Positions 46,812 through 55,044 of a DNA stretch of 64,000 bases are shown here, piece after piece (within the stretch, counting starts at the first letter, position 1; every line of letters begins with the position of its first letter). Position numbers and translations under genes: made by a program. The stretch spans positions 558,001-622,000 of the forward strand of contig NZ_SNYR01000001.1 of assembly GCF_004363175.1 (NCBI RefSeq), read 5' to 3'. The notes beneath the pieces were generated by a model that worked only from the letters and a program-made list of their open reading frames with translations, did not search any database and was not told where the DNA came from. The stretch is from Maritalea mobilis. Its GTDB lineage: Bacteria; Pseudomonadota; Alphaproteobacteria; Rhizobiales; Devosiaceae.

Positions 46812-48203
46812 TTATCGGGCGGCAATCGGCAAAAACATGCCAAACCGGTATCCGCGATTGCGTTGCACAGAGTACAGCACGGCCAAAGTGAGTATGAACA
46901 TCAAAACATCACCCACTGGAGATGCAACCCAAACGCCCCATTCGCCCATAAAACGCGGCATAATCAGCAACAACGGCAAGCCAAACAAATAATTGCGTGA
47001 AAGGCTCAATATCGCCGCGCGTTTCGCATCACCAATCGCTTGGAAATAGCCGGATAACACATTGATTGGTGCGCCGATGAAATAGAACATCACCAAAATC
47101 GGCAAAATCCGCGCCACTTGGGCAATCATCGCCGCATCATCAACAAACACATCAGCAATGGCAGAGGCCTGTGTGATGAAAATGATTTCGAGCACCAGCG
47201 CATAGAAAAAGGCAACTGATAGCGCCACGCGAATGCTTGTGTTCACCCGCAACGGCAATTGCCCACCATAATTATTGCCAACGATAGACTGAAAAGCCAT
47301 GGACACGCCCAATAAAGGCATGAAGGAGAAGGTCATCAACCGAGTGATAATCCCGTACGCACCAACCATTTCCTCATAATTATTGGCGTCCACCACTTTC
47401 AGCATAGCAACCACTGCCCCAGCAACCAACGAGATGGATAGATAATTCAGGCTGAGCGGTGCGCCCAACGCCAAATTTTCTTTAGCCAAATCCATAAAGG
47501 TTGCGCGTGGCGGAATGTTAAAGCCGAGCTTTGAGTTGCCGCGCATGCGATACCCCATCAACAAGGCCAAGGCCAACAATTGCGCTGCAACAGTGCCCCA
47601 GGCAGAGCCAGCAACACCCCAGTCCAAAATACCGATAAAGACATAGTTGAACCCGATATTGAACAGCGTAACGCCAGTGGACATGATCGCCATTGCCGCC
47701 ATTTTACCCTCACTGCGAAGGGCATCAAATTGCACCGATAGAATAAACATCAAAGGCGATGTGAACATGAGAATGGACATATAGGTCCACGCCATGCGAG
47801 CAAGTTCATCATTGCCTTCGGTGACCCATGCCACAAGCTGCGCGCCACCGAAAATGAAGAACACCATTAAAATGGCGGCAAGGCCAACACCGAGCAGATT
47901 TGCCACGGCAAAGCTTTGCGCGGCACCATGCAAATCATGGGCACCAAATCGGCGCGCCACGATCGACGCGAAACCATTGGAGATCATATTGCTCAACGCA
48001 ATGATCAACATTTGCACCGGGAACATCATGGTCACAGCGGTGAGCGCCGCCGCGCCCACATAGACGCCAAGAAAATAGGCATCCACAAGATTGAACAGGC
48101 CATTCACCGCCATAATCATTACAATCGGCGCGGCAGTTGAGAGAAACAACTTGCCCATCGGCTCAGTCAAATATTTATTATCTTCAACAGCTTGCGCAGT
48201 CAT
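46812..48203 (-). CDS. MATE family multidrug efflux transporter
   Basis: The 463-residue inner-membrane protein has the twelve-span MATE fold (NorM/VmrA-like): LFLSTAAPIVMIMAVNGLFNLVDAYFLG at the start, ALSNMISNGFASIVARRFGA, and FFYALVLEIIFITQ in the second half. It exports cationic drugs or dyes by Na+ or H+ exchange. Its start overlaps the stop of the DUF2239 gene by four bases (ATGA), so both are under the promoter at 48848-48876. The substrate is unknown. Confidence 0.93.
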   Translation of the reverse strand: MTAQAVEDNKYLTEPMGKLFLSTAAPIVMIMAVNGLFNLVDAYFLGVYVGAAALTAVTMMFPVQMLIIALSNMISNGFASIVARRFGAHDLHGAAQSFAVANLLGVGLAAILMVFFIFGGAQLVAWVTEGNDELARMAWTYMSILMFTSPLMFILSVQFDALRSEGKMAAMAIMSTGVTLFNIGFNYVFIGILDWGVAGSAWGTVAAQLLALALLMGYRMRGNSKLGFNIPPRATFMDLAKENLALGAPLSLNYLSISLVAGAVVAMLKVVDANNYEEMVGAYGIITRLMTFSFMPLLGVSMAFQSIVGNNYGGQLPLRVNTSIRVALSVAFFYALVLEIIFITQASAIADVFVDDAAMIAQVARILPILVMFYFIGAPINVLSGYFQAIGDAKRAAILSLSRNYLFGLPLLLIMPRFMGEWGVWVASPVGDVLMFILTLAVLYSVQRNRGYRFGMFLPIAAR

Positions 48204-48823
48204 TTGGAATCACTTTCTTCTGTAGAAGGCGCCAAAGACGGGTCGAACACCACCGCAGAAATCTGCATAATGTGTTCACGCAAGCCTTTGGGCCAATCAG
48301 CAATAATATTGACAAATTCATCTTCTTCCGCGGCGAACAGCGCGCGAATTGCATCTTCATAATTGGGCATGTCACCAGCGACAGCGGTCATCAAACGATA
48401 GGTGGATTGCTGCGCACTACGCTGTGCTGCCATCGGGTCAGCAGCCTTCATCGCTTCACCAACAAGTCGGCGCAACGTCACAGACGCCCCGCCGCGTTGC
48501 TGCGTCAGCCATTCCCAATGTTTCGGCAATAAGGTCACTTCCTTGCTCACCACGCCAAGCTTAGGCCGCCCCGGCTTTTTCACCTTGGCTTTTGGTGGCA
48601 ATGGCTTTTTCTGTTGCTCCAAGCGCGCATACACATCTTCCATGCTACCGCGAAGATCCACCTCAATTGGACGAGACTCCTTATGATCAAAGATCAAGAT
48701 CATATCGTTGGGGTTCTCGTCATGATGACGCTTCACCTCGTGCACCACTTCTGCAAACGGCCCACTGGCAACCAAGTGCGATCCAACAAAGGCCGCACAT
48801 GGCAGATCAGGCGAATAATACAT
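48200..48823 (-). CDS. DUF2239 family protein
   Basis: The 207-residue protein has the DUF2239 signatures GRPKLGVVSKEVTLLPKHWEWL and GGASVTLRRLVGEAM. The helical central part with GRPKLG and PKHW has the look of a DNA-binding or RHH-type segment, but no function has been assigned. AAGGA lies 8 bases before the ATG. It is translationally coupled to the MATE gene, which suggests a role in efflux control or drug response. If it binds DNA it could be the factor that recognises the palindromes in its own promoter. Confidence 0.88.
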   Translation of the reverse strand: MYYSPDLPCAAFVGSHLVASGPFAEVVHEVKRHHDENPNDMILIFDHKESRPIEVDLRGSMEDVYARLEQQKKPLPPKAKVKKPGRPKLGVVSKEVTLLPKHWEWLTQQRGGASVTLRRLVGEAMKAADPMAAQRSAQQSTYRLMTAVAGDMPNYEDAIRALFAAEEDEFVNIIADWPKGLREHIMQISAVVFDPSLAPSTEESDSK

Positions 48824-48847
48824 TTCAAATTCCTTTCGTTGGCGCAG

Positions 48848-48876
48848 TTTTTACCCGGGTAATTTTAAAGAGTCAA
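48848..48876 (-). promoter_or_regulatory. Promoter of the DUF2239-MATE operon
   Basis: TTGACT (48876-48871), a 17-base spacer and TAAAAA (48853-48848) face the DUF2239 gene. The downstream copy of the TTACCCGGGTAA palindrome overlaps the -10, and the upstream copy begins three bases beyond the -35. Confidence 0.65.
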
Positions 48877-48890
48877 TATTACCCGGGTAA
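48851..48890. promoter_or_regulatory. Twin palindromic operators (TTACCCGGGTAA) of the MATE operon
   Basis: The perfect 12-bp palindrome TTACCCGGGTAA occurs at 48851-48862 and again at 48879-48890, 28 bases centre to centre. The two bracket the promoter. Such a pair is typical of repressor operators, for example of a TetR-like protein. The binding protein is not evident in the window unless it is the DUF2239 protein. Confidence 0.7.
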
Positions 48891-48902
48891 AATTTTAAAA
48901 TG

Positions 48903-48931
48903 CAAAAAAGAAGGCCGCAAATGCGGCCTTC
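48903..48931 (-). terminator. Rho-independent terminator after the esterase gene
   Basis: GAAGGCCGCA and TGCGGCCTTC form a 10-bp stem with a two-base loop, followed on the minus strand by TTTTTTGC. It separates the esterase from the DUF2239-MATE operon downstream. Confidence 0.85.
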
Positions 48932-48952
48932 AATTCAAAAACATACGTAATT

Positions 48953-49963
48953 TTAGCTATTTAGCGCTTTGACCAGTTTGGGCAATGAATGATCATAACG
49001 ATAATCCAGCGAAAAATGATCATCCGGAAATTCTTCATATCCATGTTCAATGCCGCGTGCTTCAAGCTGCTTATGCATCTGCCGTGCCGTATAAACCATA
49101 TTGAACCGATCCCGGTCTCCAGACTCAATCCAAAGCATTTTGAGCTTCTTCAGATTGTCTCCATATTGATCGAGCATCACCAGCGGATCATAAGCCTTCC
49201 ACGCCGCCCACTTGGCCTCATCTAGTTCGCATGTGTGCAAATCAACCGGCAAGCTCACCCCGCAATAAGCGGCTGGGTCAGGATTATAGCTTGCGCCCAT
49301 CGCCAACAGCATCAGCGCGTGAATATCATCCGATTTGTAATGCGGACCTTTCTCAAAATTCTTCAGAAACGTCTCAAAGTTCATATCATGCGGTGCCAGC
49401 GCCCGCAGTGCTTTCGGCATATCGGGCAAATAAACCCAATCAAACCCCATATCTGCGGAATAGACACCTGCAGCAGACCAGACATCGGGATATTTCATGG
49501 CATGATACATCGCGCCATAGCCACCTGATGAACGACCAAACAGGCCGCGGCGGCCCTCACCGCCACAACCAAATTTTCCCTCAATGGCCGGCAACATATC
49601 TTCGATCAAAAAATCTTCCCAGCGGCCCAAAGCTTTGGAATTGACATATTGATTGCCACCCAGCCCAGTAAAGCCATCAGGCATAGCCACAACGACGGGT
49701 GGCAATATGCCCTCTGCAATCAACCGATCCAATCGATGGGGCAAACTTTCACCAAAATTGCGCCAATTGGCATGGGCCAAGCCACTGCCAGTAAAACCGG
49801 CTAAATCCACCAAGAGCGGCAAGTCTTTTCCATCATGTCCATATGGCACATACACCAGCACATCCCGATGATCTGCATCACCAATCATATTCTCCGCCAA
49901 AGCAGCAGACTGGATGTTCAGGCGAAAAAATTGACCGTCAGGTGTTGTTTTATTGTAGGGCAT
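48953..49963 (-). CDS. Alpha/beta-hydrolase, esterase D-type
   Basis: The 336-residue protein belongs to the putative esterase family (Esterase D, PF00756-type). The nucleophile elbow is GRSSGGYGA, and DHFSLDYRY carries the probable catalytic His. It has no signal peptide. Substrates could be acyl esters or siderophore-type esters; context does not help. Its ATG follows directly on the T7 tract of a terminator, and the only Shine-Dalgarno-like sequence (AAGG) is part of that terminator stem. Confidence 0.85.
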   Translation of the reverse strand: MPYNKTTPDGQFFRLNIQSAALAENMIGDADHRDVLVYVPYGHDGKDLPLLVDLAGFTGSGLAHANWRNFGESLPHRLDRLIAEGILPPVVVAMPDGFTGLGGNQYVNSKALGRWEDFLIEDMLPAIEGKFGCGGEGRRGLFGRSSGGYGAMYHAMKYPDVWSAAGVYSADMGFDWVYLPDMPKALRALAPHDMNFETFLKNFEKGPHYKSDDIHALMLLAMGASYNPDPAAYCGVSLPVDLHTCELDEAKWAAWKAYDPLVMLDQYGDNLKKLKMLWIESGDRDRFNMVYTARQMHKQLEARGIEHGYEEFPDDHFSLDYRYDHSLPKLVKALNS

Positions 49964-50013
49964 AAAAAAACCTTGGATTAGAGGATCATTGCGACGATCC
50001 TACCGATCCAAGG
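49964..50013 (-). terminator. Nested-stem terminator that ends at the esterase start codon
   Basis: On the minus strand CCTTGGAT pairs with ATCCAAGG (50013-50006 with 49978-49971), enclosing a second stem (AGGATC/GATCCT). Seven T residues follow and run into the esterase ATG. It begins 26 bases after the stop of the TPR-GGDEF gene. Confidence 0.85.
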
Positions 50014-50038
50014 TCAAACTTCAACCAAGCGCTGGCTG

Positions 50039-51685
50039 TTAGCTCACAATTTTCAAAGTTTGCTTTGATCGCTCCATAGCTGAGATGCTGGTTACCACGC
50101 GGTTCCGGCCTTTGGCCTTAGCATAAAACAACCTATTATCTGCCTTCGCAAACACTTCTGCTGGCGTTAGACCCGCTGTGGCATGGGCGACGCCAATGCT
50201 GGCCGTCATTTCCAACCCCTGCGCCAGGCTAGACCATTCAAACTGTTCAATCGAACCGCGCAACCGCTCGCAAACATTGTAGATCTGCGCCGGAGTGGAT
50301 CCGTTGAGGATCAAGGCAAATTCCTCGCCACCAATCCGGCAAATCAAATCTGTCGCCCGGCAACCATTGACCAAACACTTTGCCACCTGCCGCAACACAT
50401 CATCGCCAAGCACATGAGAAAACGCGTCATTGACCGCTTTGAAGTGGTCCAAATCAACCACAGCAATCGCATATTTCGTATTGGGTTGATTTTTCAGCAT
50501 TTCCATATGCTGATCAAATGCGCGGCGGTTGGCCAAACCAGTCAGCGGATCAGTCAACGCTTCTTCTTTGAGCCGTTCCATATTGCTCGAAGCATCTTGC
50601 AGCAGATTCTTCACCCGCTCCATTTCGCGGTTCAATTCGTCAACTTTGCCCTGCCAATGGCCTTTTTCAACCGAACGTTTACGGAATTCATTGTGGAATT
50701 TCTTTTGCATCTCAAGCGCAGATTTATAATCACCCGCTGCTTCATAGGCATTGCCCAACCGCCGAACAGCGTTGGCATAATTGTCTGCTGATGAAATATC
50801 CTTAGCCACCTCGATGGCCCGTTTGCCAGCCTCTAGCGCCGCCTCAACATTGCCGCGCTTCAACTCAAAATCACTTACAGTGTAATGCAAATGCACCCAG
50901 TTGCCCGGCGTTGCGATTTCTTCAAGGCTATACCAGTGTTCAATCCACTTTTCGCCTTCTTCAAACCGACCAAACTCAGCCATAAACTCTGCAAGGTTGG
51001 CCGCACCAACCATTTCAACCCGTTTATTGCCAAACTGCTTTGCCAGCTCAATCGCGTGCTCAGTCTGCTCTGAACCCTTTTGCATATAAGCGCGGTGGGC
51101 CTCTTTATCACCCTGCTCCAGTTTTGCTTCACCAATACGGGTGTTCAACAGCCCCAAATGCATCATCAATGTGGCATAGACGCGCTTTAGATCGTATCGA
51201 TCAGCAATCATCATTGCTTCGTCCAGCATCTTCGCTGCGGCATCAAAATTGTCGGCAAAGATCATCGCAATGGCTTGAAGGTCCATTGCCTTGAGCAAAA
51301 CGTCAGCTTGATCTGGGCTGGTCGCCATGGAAATGGCGCGAGAAGCTTCTTGATAGCTCTCAGAATCCAACCCCATTTCAATCAGCACATTGGCATAAAC
51401 CGCCCGCGCGCGCGCTTCGCGCACCTGGTCGCCGCGTTTTACAACGCGCTGCAAAATGCGCTGCACATATTCGATTGCTTCCTCAGAACGGCCAAGCCAG
51501 CCTAGCGCCATCGAACATTGAATGCCCGCATCACAAAATGCATCCTCATGCGCACCGTCGGCTGCCATAGCAAAAGCCTGCTGCGCCAAACGCAACGCAT
51601 TCTTAAAATCGCCAGTTTGGCCATACTCGAGCGCTTCCTCGAGTATTTTTTCGATTTCAGCTTGAGTTGTGGTTTCTGCACTCAT
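50039..51685 (-). CDS. Diguanylate cyclase with N-terminal TPR-like repeats
   Basis: The 548-residue soluble protein makes cyclic di-GMP. About 340 N-terminal residues form TPR-like helical repeats (for example YGQTGDFKNALRLAQQAF), followed by a coiled coil (about 345-375) and the GGDEF domain. The active site is GGEEF near residue 450. An RxxD inhibitory site (RATD) lies five residues before it, so product inhibition is expected. No EAL domain is attached. A terminator follows. The TPR part may sense a partner protein. Confidence 0.93.
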   Translation of the reverse strand: MSAETTTQAEIEKILEEALEYGQTGDFKNALRLAQQAFAMAADGAHEDAFCDAGIQCSMALGWLGRSEEAIEYVQRILQRVVKRGDQVREARARAVYANVLIEMGLDSESYQEASRAISMATSPDQADVLLKAMDLQAIAMIFADNFDAAAKMLDEAMMIADRYDLKRVYATLMMHLGLLNTRIGEAKLEQGDKEAHRAYMQKGSEQTEHAIELAKQFGNKRVEMVGAANLAEFMAEFGRFEEGEKWIEHWYSLEEIATPGNWVHLHYTVSDFELKRGNVEAALEAGKRAIEVAKDISSADNYANAVRRLGNAYEAAGDYKSALEMQKKFHNEFRKRSVEKGHWQGKVDELNREMERVKNLLQDASSNMERLKEEALTDPLTGLANRRAFDQHMEMLKNQPNTKYAIAVVDLDHFKAVNDAFSHVLGDDVLRQVAKCLVNGCRATDLICRIGGEEFALILNGSTPAQIYNVCERLRGSIEQFEWSSLAQGLEMTASIGVAHATAGLTPAEVFAKADNRLFYAKAKGRNRVVTSISAMERSKQTLKIVS

Positions 51686-51984
51686 GCGACACTACTCCAA
51701 ATTCACTCCCACAAGTGTATCGCATGTCAATAAACAACTGCTTAAAATACACCCATTGGCCCGGTTGCTTATCCGCGCTTGTTTATTTTTGCCTCGGAGA
51801 AGTAAGCCAAGTTTGTCCATGATTAGTGAAGCCAATTGTTAAAAATAGAGATACTGCAAAGACGCGCCGATTTATTTCATATAAAACAATTACTTGCCAG
51901 TTATGCACAGACGCAGCTAAAAGCCGCGTTGAGCAAATTCAGCAACACCAAAAATTAACCCAAAGCTAAATCAGTTTGTGTCGG

Positions 51985-53442
51985 CTAAGCCGTAGCCGCA
52001 TCTTCCGCAGGTTTTGCAGCGGCCTGACAAGCCTGTCCTCGCCCGCTGGTTTTAGCGCGATAAAGCGCTTCATCTGCGCTGCGGATCACGGTCTTAGCCG
52101 TCATCGCATCATCAGGCCACCATGCGACACCAATGCTGGCGCCCACTGCGGCCCGGCCATTGTCGAAAATCACATCTTCACAAACACTATCGATCAGCGT
52201 GTCGCACAACATCATCACGCTCGCCTCATCCAGGCCATCGCGCAACAATATGATAAATTCATCGCCGCCCACGCGCGCGGCCATGCCTTTATCGCCAATG
52301 GTATCGGCAATGCGTTGCGCCACTGTGCGGATAACCGCGTCACCAGCTTGGTGGCCATAGGTATCGTTCACCGCTTTGAACTTATCCAAGTCCATGCACA
52401 AAATAGCGCAGCGATCCAAAGCGCCCTCTGCAATGATCTCATCCAAAGCGTTGTCGAACTGCAATCGGTTTGGCAAACCCGTCAGCGCATCATGCTGGGC
52501 GAGAAAGCGGTTCTTCTCCTCACTCTTTTGCACCTGATGCGCCACCCGGCCATATAGCAAGGCAATCAAACCAAAACCCAAAGCAATCGCCCCAAAGATC
52601 GTCAGCAGAACAGGCAAAACCTGTGTCCAAATGGTTTGCGAAGGCTGCGCAACTGACCATGTTGCCGACATTGGCACATCCGCTGTGCCGCCAACATGCA
52701 ACATGGTGGCACCCGCCGGAGCTTGGCCTGTGGGCTGAATTTTAAAGTCTTTCAGCCCCAACTGTTCAGAAATTGCCGCAAACAACTCCTCATCTAATGA
52801 GTGGAATGTAAGCAACATCTTCGGGTTGCCATCAGGAATCGACAATTCAAAATCGGGCACAATAGCTTGCACCACAACAATGCCAACCTCCCCTTCAACA
52901 ATACGGAAGTCTGCAGAATAGAGCGGGGTTTGATCGTAAACAGGATCACCAAATGTCGCAAAGCCATTGCCACGCACTTTGCGCGCAGCGAAATATTTCG
53001 CCTTTGCGATTTCAACAAGATCTCGTTGCGTCGCCACAAAGGTTTGCGCATCCCGTGCATCAAACTGCTCGCCTTCAAAAAGCGAAATCTCTGGCTCGCC
53101 ATTTTCGTCAATCACTGCGGCATGGGGAACATAATTGTCTTCCCAAAACCACTCACCCATTTCAAATTCGACAAATTCAGGGTCAGGATTGTCGCTATAA
53201 AGCTCTGCAACCGCCTCGTCCCAATAAGAAACCTCCGACTGAATGGAGGCACTTTGTTGAATTTGCAGCACAACCTCATTGCGCACCAAATGGCTCTCGC
53301 CTTCCCACTGCACATTGTTGGCCACATTCCCGGCAACCTGCAAAATATAGAAGTTGGAAAAAGCAAACGCCAAGATGATCAAAGCACTGATGACATAAAT
53401 GCCAACCGCTAGATTAAATTTCTGCATCAATTTACTGAACAT
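51985..53442 (-). CDS. Membrane-bound diguanylate cyclase with CHASE4 sensor domain
   Basis: The ATG at 53442 gives 485 residues: a membrane span (about 9-30), a periplasmic CHASE4-like sensor (about 35-255, SEVSYWDEAVAEL), a second span (about 265-287, VLLTIFGAIALGFGLIALLYG), and the GGDEF domain. The active site is GGDEF near residue 392, with LPNRLQFDNALDE before it. The segment five residues upstream (GDKG) is not an RxxD site, so this cyclase probably lacks product inhibition. 299 bases separate it from the TPR-GGDEF gene; I see no gene or clear signal in that gap. Confidence 0.92.
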   Translation of the reverse strand: MFSKLMQKFNLAVGIYVISALIILAFAFSNFYILQVAGNVANNVQWEGESHLVRNEVVLQIQQSASIQSEVSYWDEAVAELYSDNPDPEFVEFEMGEWFWEDNYVPHAAVIDENGEPEISLFEGEQFDARDAQTFVATQRDLVEIAKAKYFAARKVRGNGFATFGDPVYDQTPLYSADFRIVEGEVGIVVVQAIVPDFELSIPDGNPKMLLTFHSLDEELFAAISEQLGLKDFKIQPTGQAPAGATMLHVGGTADVPMSATWSVAQPSQTIWTQVLPVLLTIFGAIALGFGLIALLYGRVAHQVQKSEEKNRFLAQHDALTGLPNRLQFDNALDEIIAEGALDRCAILCMDLDKFKAVNDTYGHQAGDAVIRTVAQRIADTIGDKGMAARVGGDEFIILLRDGLDEASVMMLCDTLIDSVCEDVIFDNGRAAVGASIGVAWWPDDAMTAKTVIRSADEALYRAKTSGRGQACQAAAKPAEDAATA

Positions 53443-53554
53443 AGCTCGCCCCACCCCCAATTTCGCGAACTATAAACGCTCATTATTGAAGGTTTGGCTA
53501 AACAGCTTGGTTGTTAAAGGCTTAATATTAGCTGGACCAGCAAGCCTTCAATTT

Positions 53555-54055
53555 CTAGCGTGCGTCTGTCTGAGCTGCTGTCGGCTGCCCCAAATTCACA
53601 TATACTGCCAGCAAGCAATTCACCGCATATCCAACCAGCAATAGCCGGCCAATATTGGCAATAAACAAGGCCAGGGCCAACGTGCGTAACATTTCTCCAT
53701 TGGCCGCATTTTCGAATGCAAAAAACCGTTCGTGAATTTGCGTTACAATAAGAGCCGTTAAAACCAGCGCCGCACCCATGCTGATGGCGCCTCGCGCAAG
53801 CACTGCCTTCAAATCCGCTTCCTGCATGCCATACCACGCCAACAAAAGCGCTAAGAACCCGAACTGGGTCAGCGGCACAAAGTAAAATGTCGGCCCGCTG
53901 AAAATAAAGTAAGATTTATATCCTGCAACTGCAGTTACGGGGTCAAATATATGGTTTGGGATCATGGCTATGGCTTCATAAAGGTTTCCAAAGAACCAAT
54001 AAGCCCCCAACAACAAAGCGATCAGCACCAGCTTCTTCACATTTCTCGTAATCAT
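53555..54055 (-). CDS. Four-span membrane protein divergent from a MarR regulator
   Basis: I do not recognise a named family. The 166-residue protein has four hydrophobic segments (about 9-30, 48-75, 85-107 and 124-150) and a short polar C-terminus. The ATG has AGAGGAAA 8 bases upstream. It diverges from the marR-type gene with only 47 bases between, so the regulator may control it. Small proteins of this size and topology next to MarR are often of unknown function or linked to stress. Confidence 0.8.
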   Translation of the reverse strand: MITRNVKKLVLIALLLGAYWFFGNLYEAIAMIPNHIFDPVTAVAGYKSYFIFSGPTFYFVPLTQFGFLALLLAWYGMQEADLKAVLARGAISMGAALVLTALIVTQIHERFFAFENAANGEMLRTLALALFIANIGRLLLVGYAVNCLLAVYVNLGQPTAAQTDAR

Positions 54056-54084
54056 CTAAATTTCCTCTTTTCAATAGCTTCAAT

Positions 54085-54101
54085 AGATAGTAAATTTATC
54101 T
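54085..54101. promoter_or_regulatory. Dyad-symmetric operator candidate for the MarR regulator
   Basis: AGATA-N7-TATCT lies in the 47-base divergent region and ends one base before the marR ATG. A second feature is the direct repeat TTCAATAG, CTTCAATAG just upstream. MarR dimers commonly bind 15-20-bp dyads placed this way. Confidence 0.45.
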
Positions 54102-54102
54102 T

Positions 54103-54633
54103 ATGAATCAAGATAATCAAAAATCAAGACAAATTGCAGTATTGAATTTATTGCGCCAGGGGCAGGATTCCGCTGCTAAATTGGACGCAGAATTCATTCA
54201 ATTGCTCAATGTGAATGAAACAGATGGGCGCTTACTCAACTTGCTCCAGCTTAACGGCAGGCAAACTGCTGGTGAATTGGCAACCAAATCCGGATTAACA
54301 ACCGGCGCCATCACAACAGCATTGGATCGCCTTGAAAAAGCAAACTATGTGCAACGCGAACGGGACGTAAAAGATCGCAGAAAAGTTTTCGTGGAACTGA
54401 CCCCGCTCGCCCTTAACATTGGCGGACAAATTTATGGCCCTATAGGCAGCGCCACACTGGCCCATTTGGAAAGCTTTTCAGAAGATCAACTGCAAACAAT
54501 TGAAAAGTTTCTACACCTGTTTGATGCGGTCAACGCGAAAGGCGCAGAAATCTTGAAAGACGCACGTTGGAACGACCCAAATGACAAAATAAAGGCAACT
54601 GAACAATTCAACCAAAAGTTCAACGAAAGCTGA
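54103..54633 (+). CDS. MarR family transcriptional regulator
   Basis: The 176-residue protein has a winged-helix MarR domain: RLLNLLQLNGRQTAGELATKSGLTTGAITTALDRLEKANYVQRERDVKDRRKVFVELT in family register covers the recognition helix and the wing (DxRDRR-type). No Shine-Dalgarno sequence lies before the ATG, so translation may be leaderless or weak, fitting a low-abundance repressor. It diverges from the four-span membrane protein, the most likely target. Confidence 0.9.
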   Translation: MNQDNQKSRQIAVLNLLRQGQDSAAKLDAEFIQLLNVNETDGRLLNLLQLNGRQTAGELATKSGLTTGAITTALDRLEKANYVQRERDVKDRRKVFVELTPLALNIGGQIYGPIGSATLAHLESFSEDQLQTIEKFLHLFDAVNAKGAEILKDARWNDPNDKIKATEQFNQKFNES

Positions 54634-54670
54634 CGCGTTCAAAAGACAATTTGTAAGGGAAAACAAGATT

Positions 54671-54744
54671 TGGAGCGGGTAGCGGGAATCGAACCCGCAT
54701 ATTCAGCTTGGAAGGCTGCTGCACTACCATTGTGCTATACCCGC
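54671..54744 (-). tRNA. tRNA-Gly (anticodon TCC)
   Basis: Minus strand, 74 bases with encoded CCA. Acceptor GCGGGTA/TACCCGC, D-arm with ATGGTAGTGC, anticodon loop CTTCCAA giving TCC, and T-arm GGTTCGATTCC are all present. It lies downstream of tRNA-Tyr on the same strand. Confidence 0.96.
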
Positions 54745-54756
54745 ACTCAAGCTGAA

Positions 54757-54841
54757 TGGTGGAGGGGACTGGATTCGAACCAGTGTAGCCTAAGGCGCCA
54801 GATTTACAGTCTGGTGGTATTAACCACTCACCCACCCCTCC
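54757..54841 (-). tRNA. tRNA-Tyr (anticodon GTA)
   Basis: Minus strand, 85 bases with encoded CCA. Acceptor GGAGGGG/CCCCTCC, anticodon loop CTGTAAA giving GTA, a class II variable arm and the T-arm with GGTTCGAATCC. It precedes tRNA-Gly by 12 bases, so one transcript is likely. A TTGACA (54877-54872) lies upstream, but the matching -10 is poor. Confidence 0.96.
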
Positions 54842-55044
54842 AAGCATTTCAGCACTCTTGAAGAAGAGTCTTGTCAATTTCGTGACGAAACCAACGGCGC
54901 GAGTTATGGTCACCAAGCCCGCTTCTGTCAACACCCAATATGTTGTTTTTTTGTGCTTCTTTGCACTTATATGATTTTTTCTCACTTCGCGACATTGCCA
55001 AAGCGCATTTGTTGCTAGACCGAGCCCCACAAAATCGCTAGGCA

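Noticed and set aside
51686-51984. Possible small RNA or gene between the two diguanylate cyclases
   Set aside because: No frame with a ribosome site, no stable hairpin with a T tract and no known RNA motif could be seen.
54670-54861. Small rightward frame opposite tRNA-Gly and tRNA-Tyr
   Set aside because: Antisense tRNA sequence commonly gives such frames; the tRNAs fold fully.
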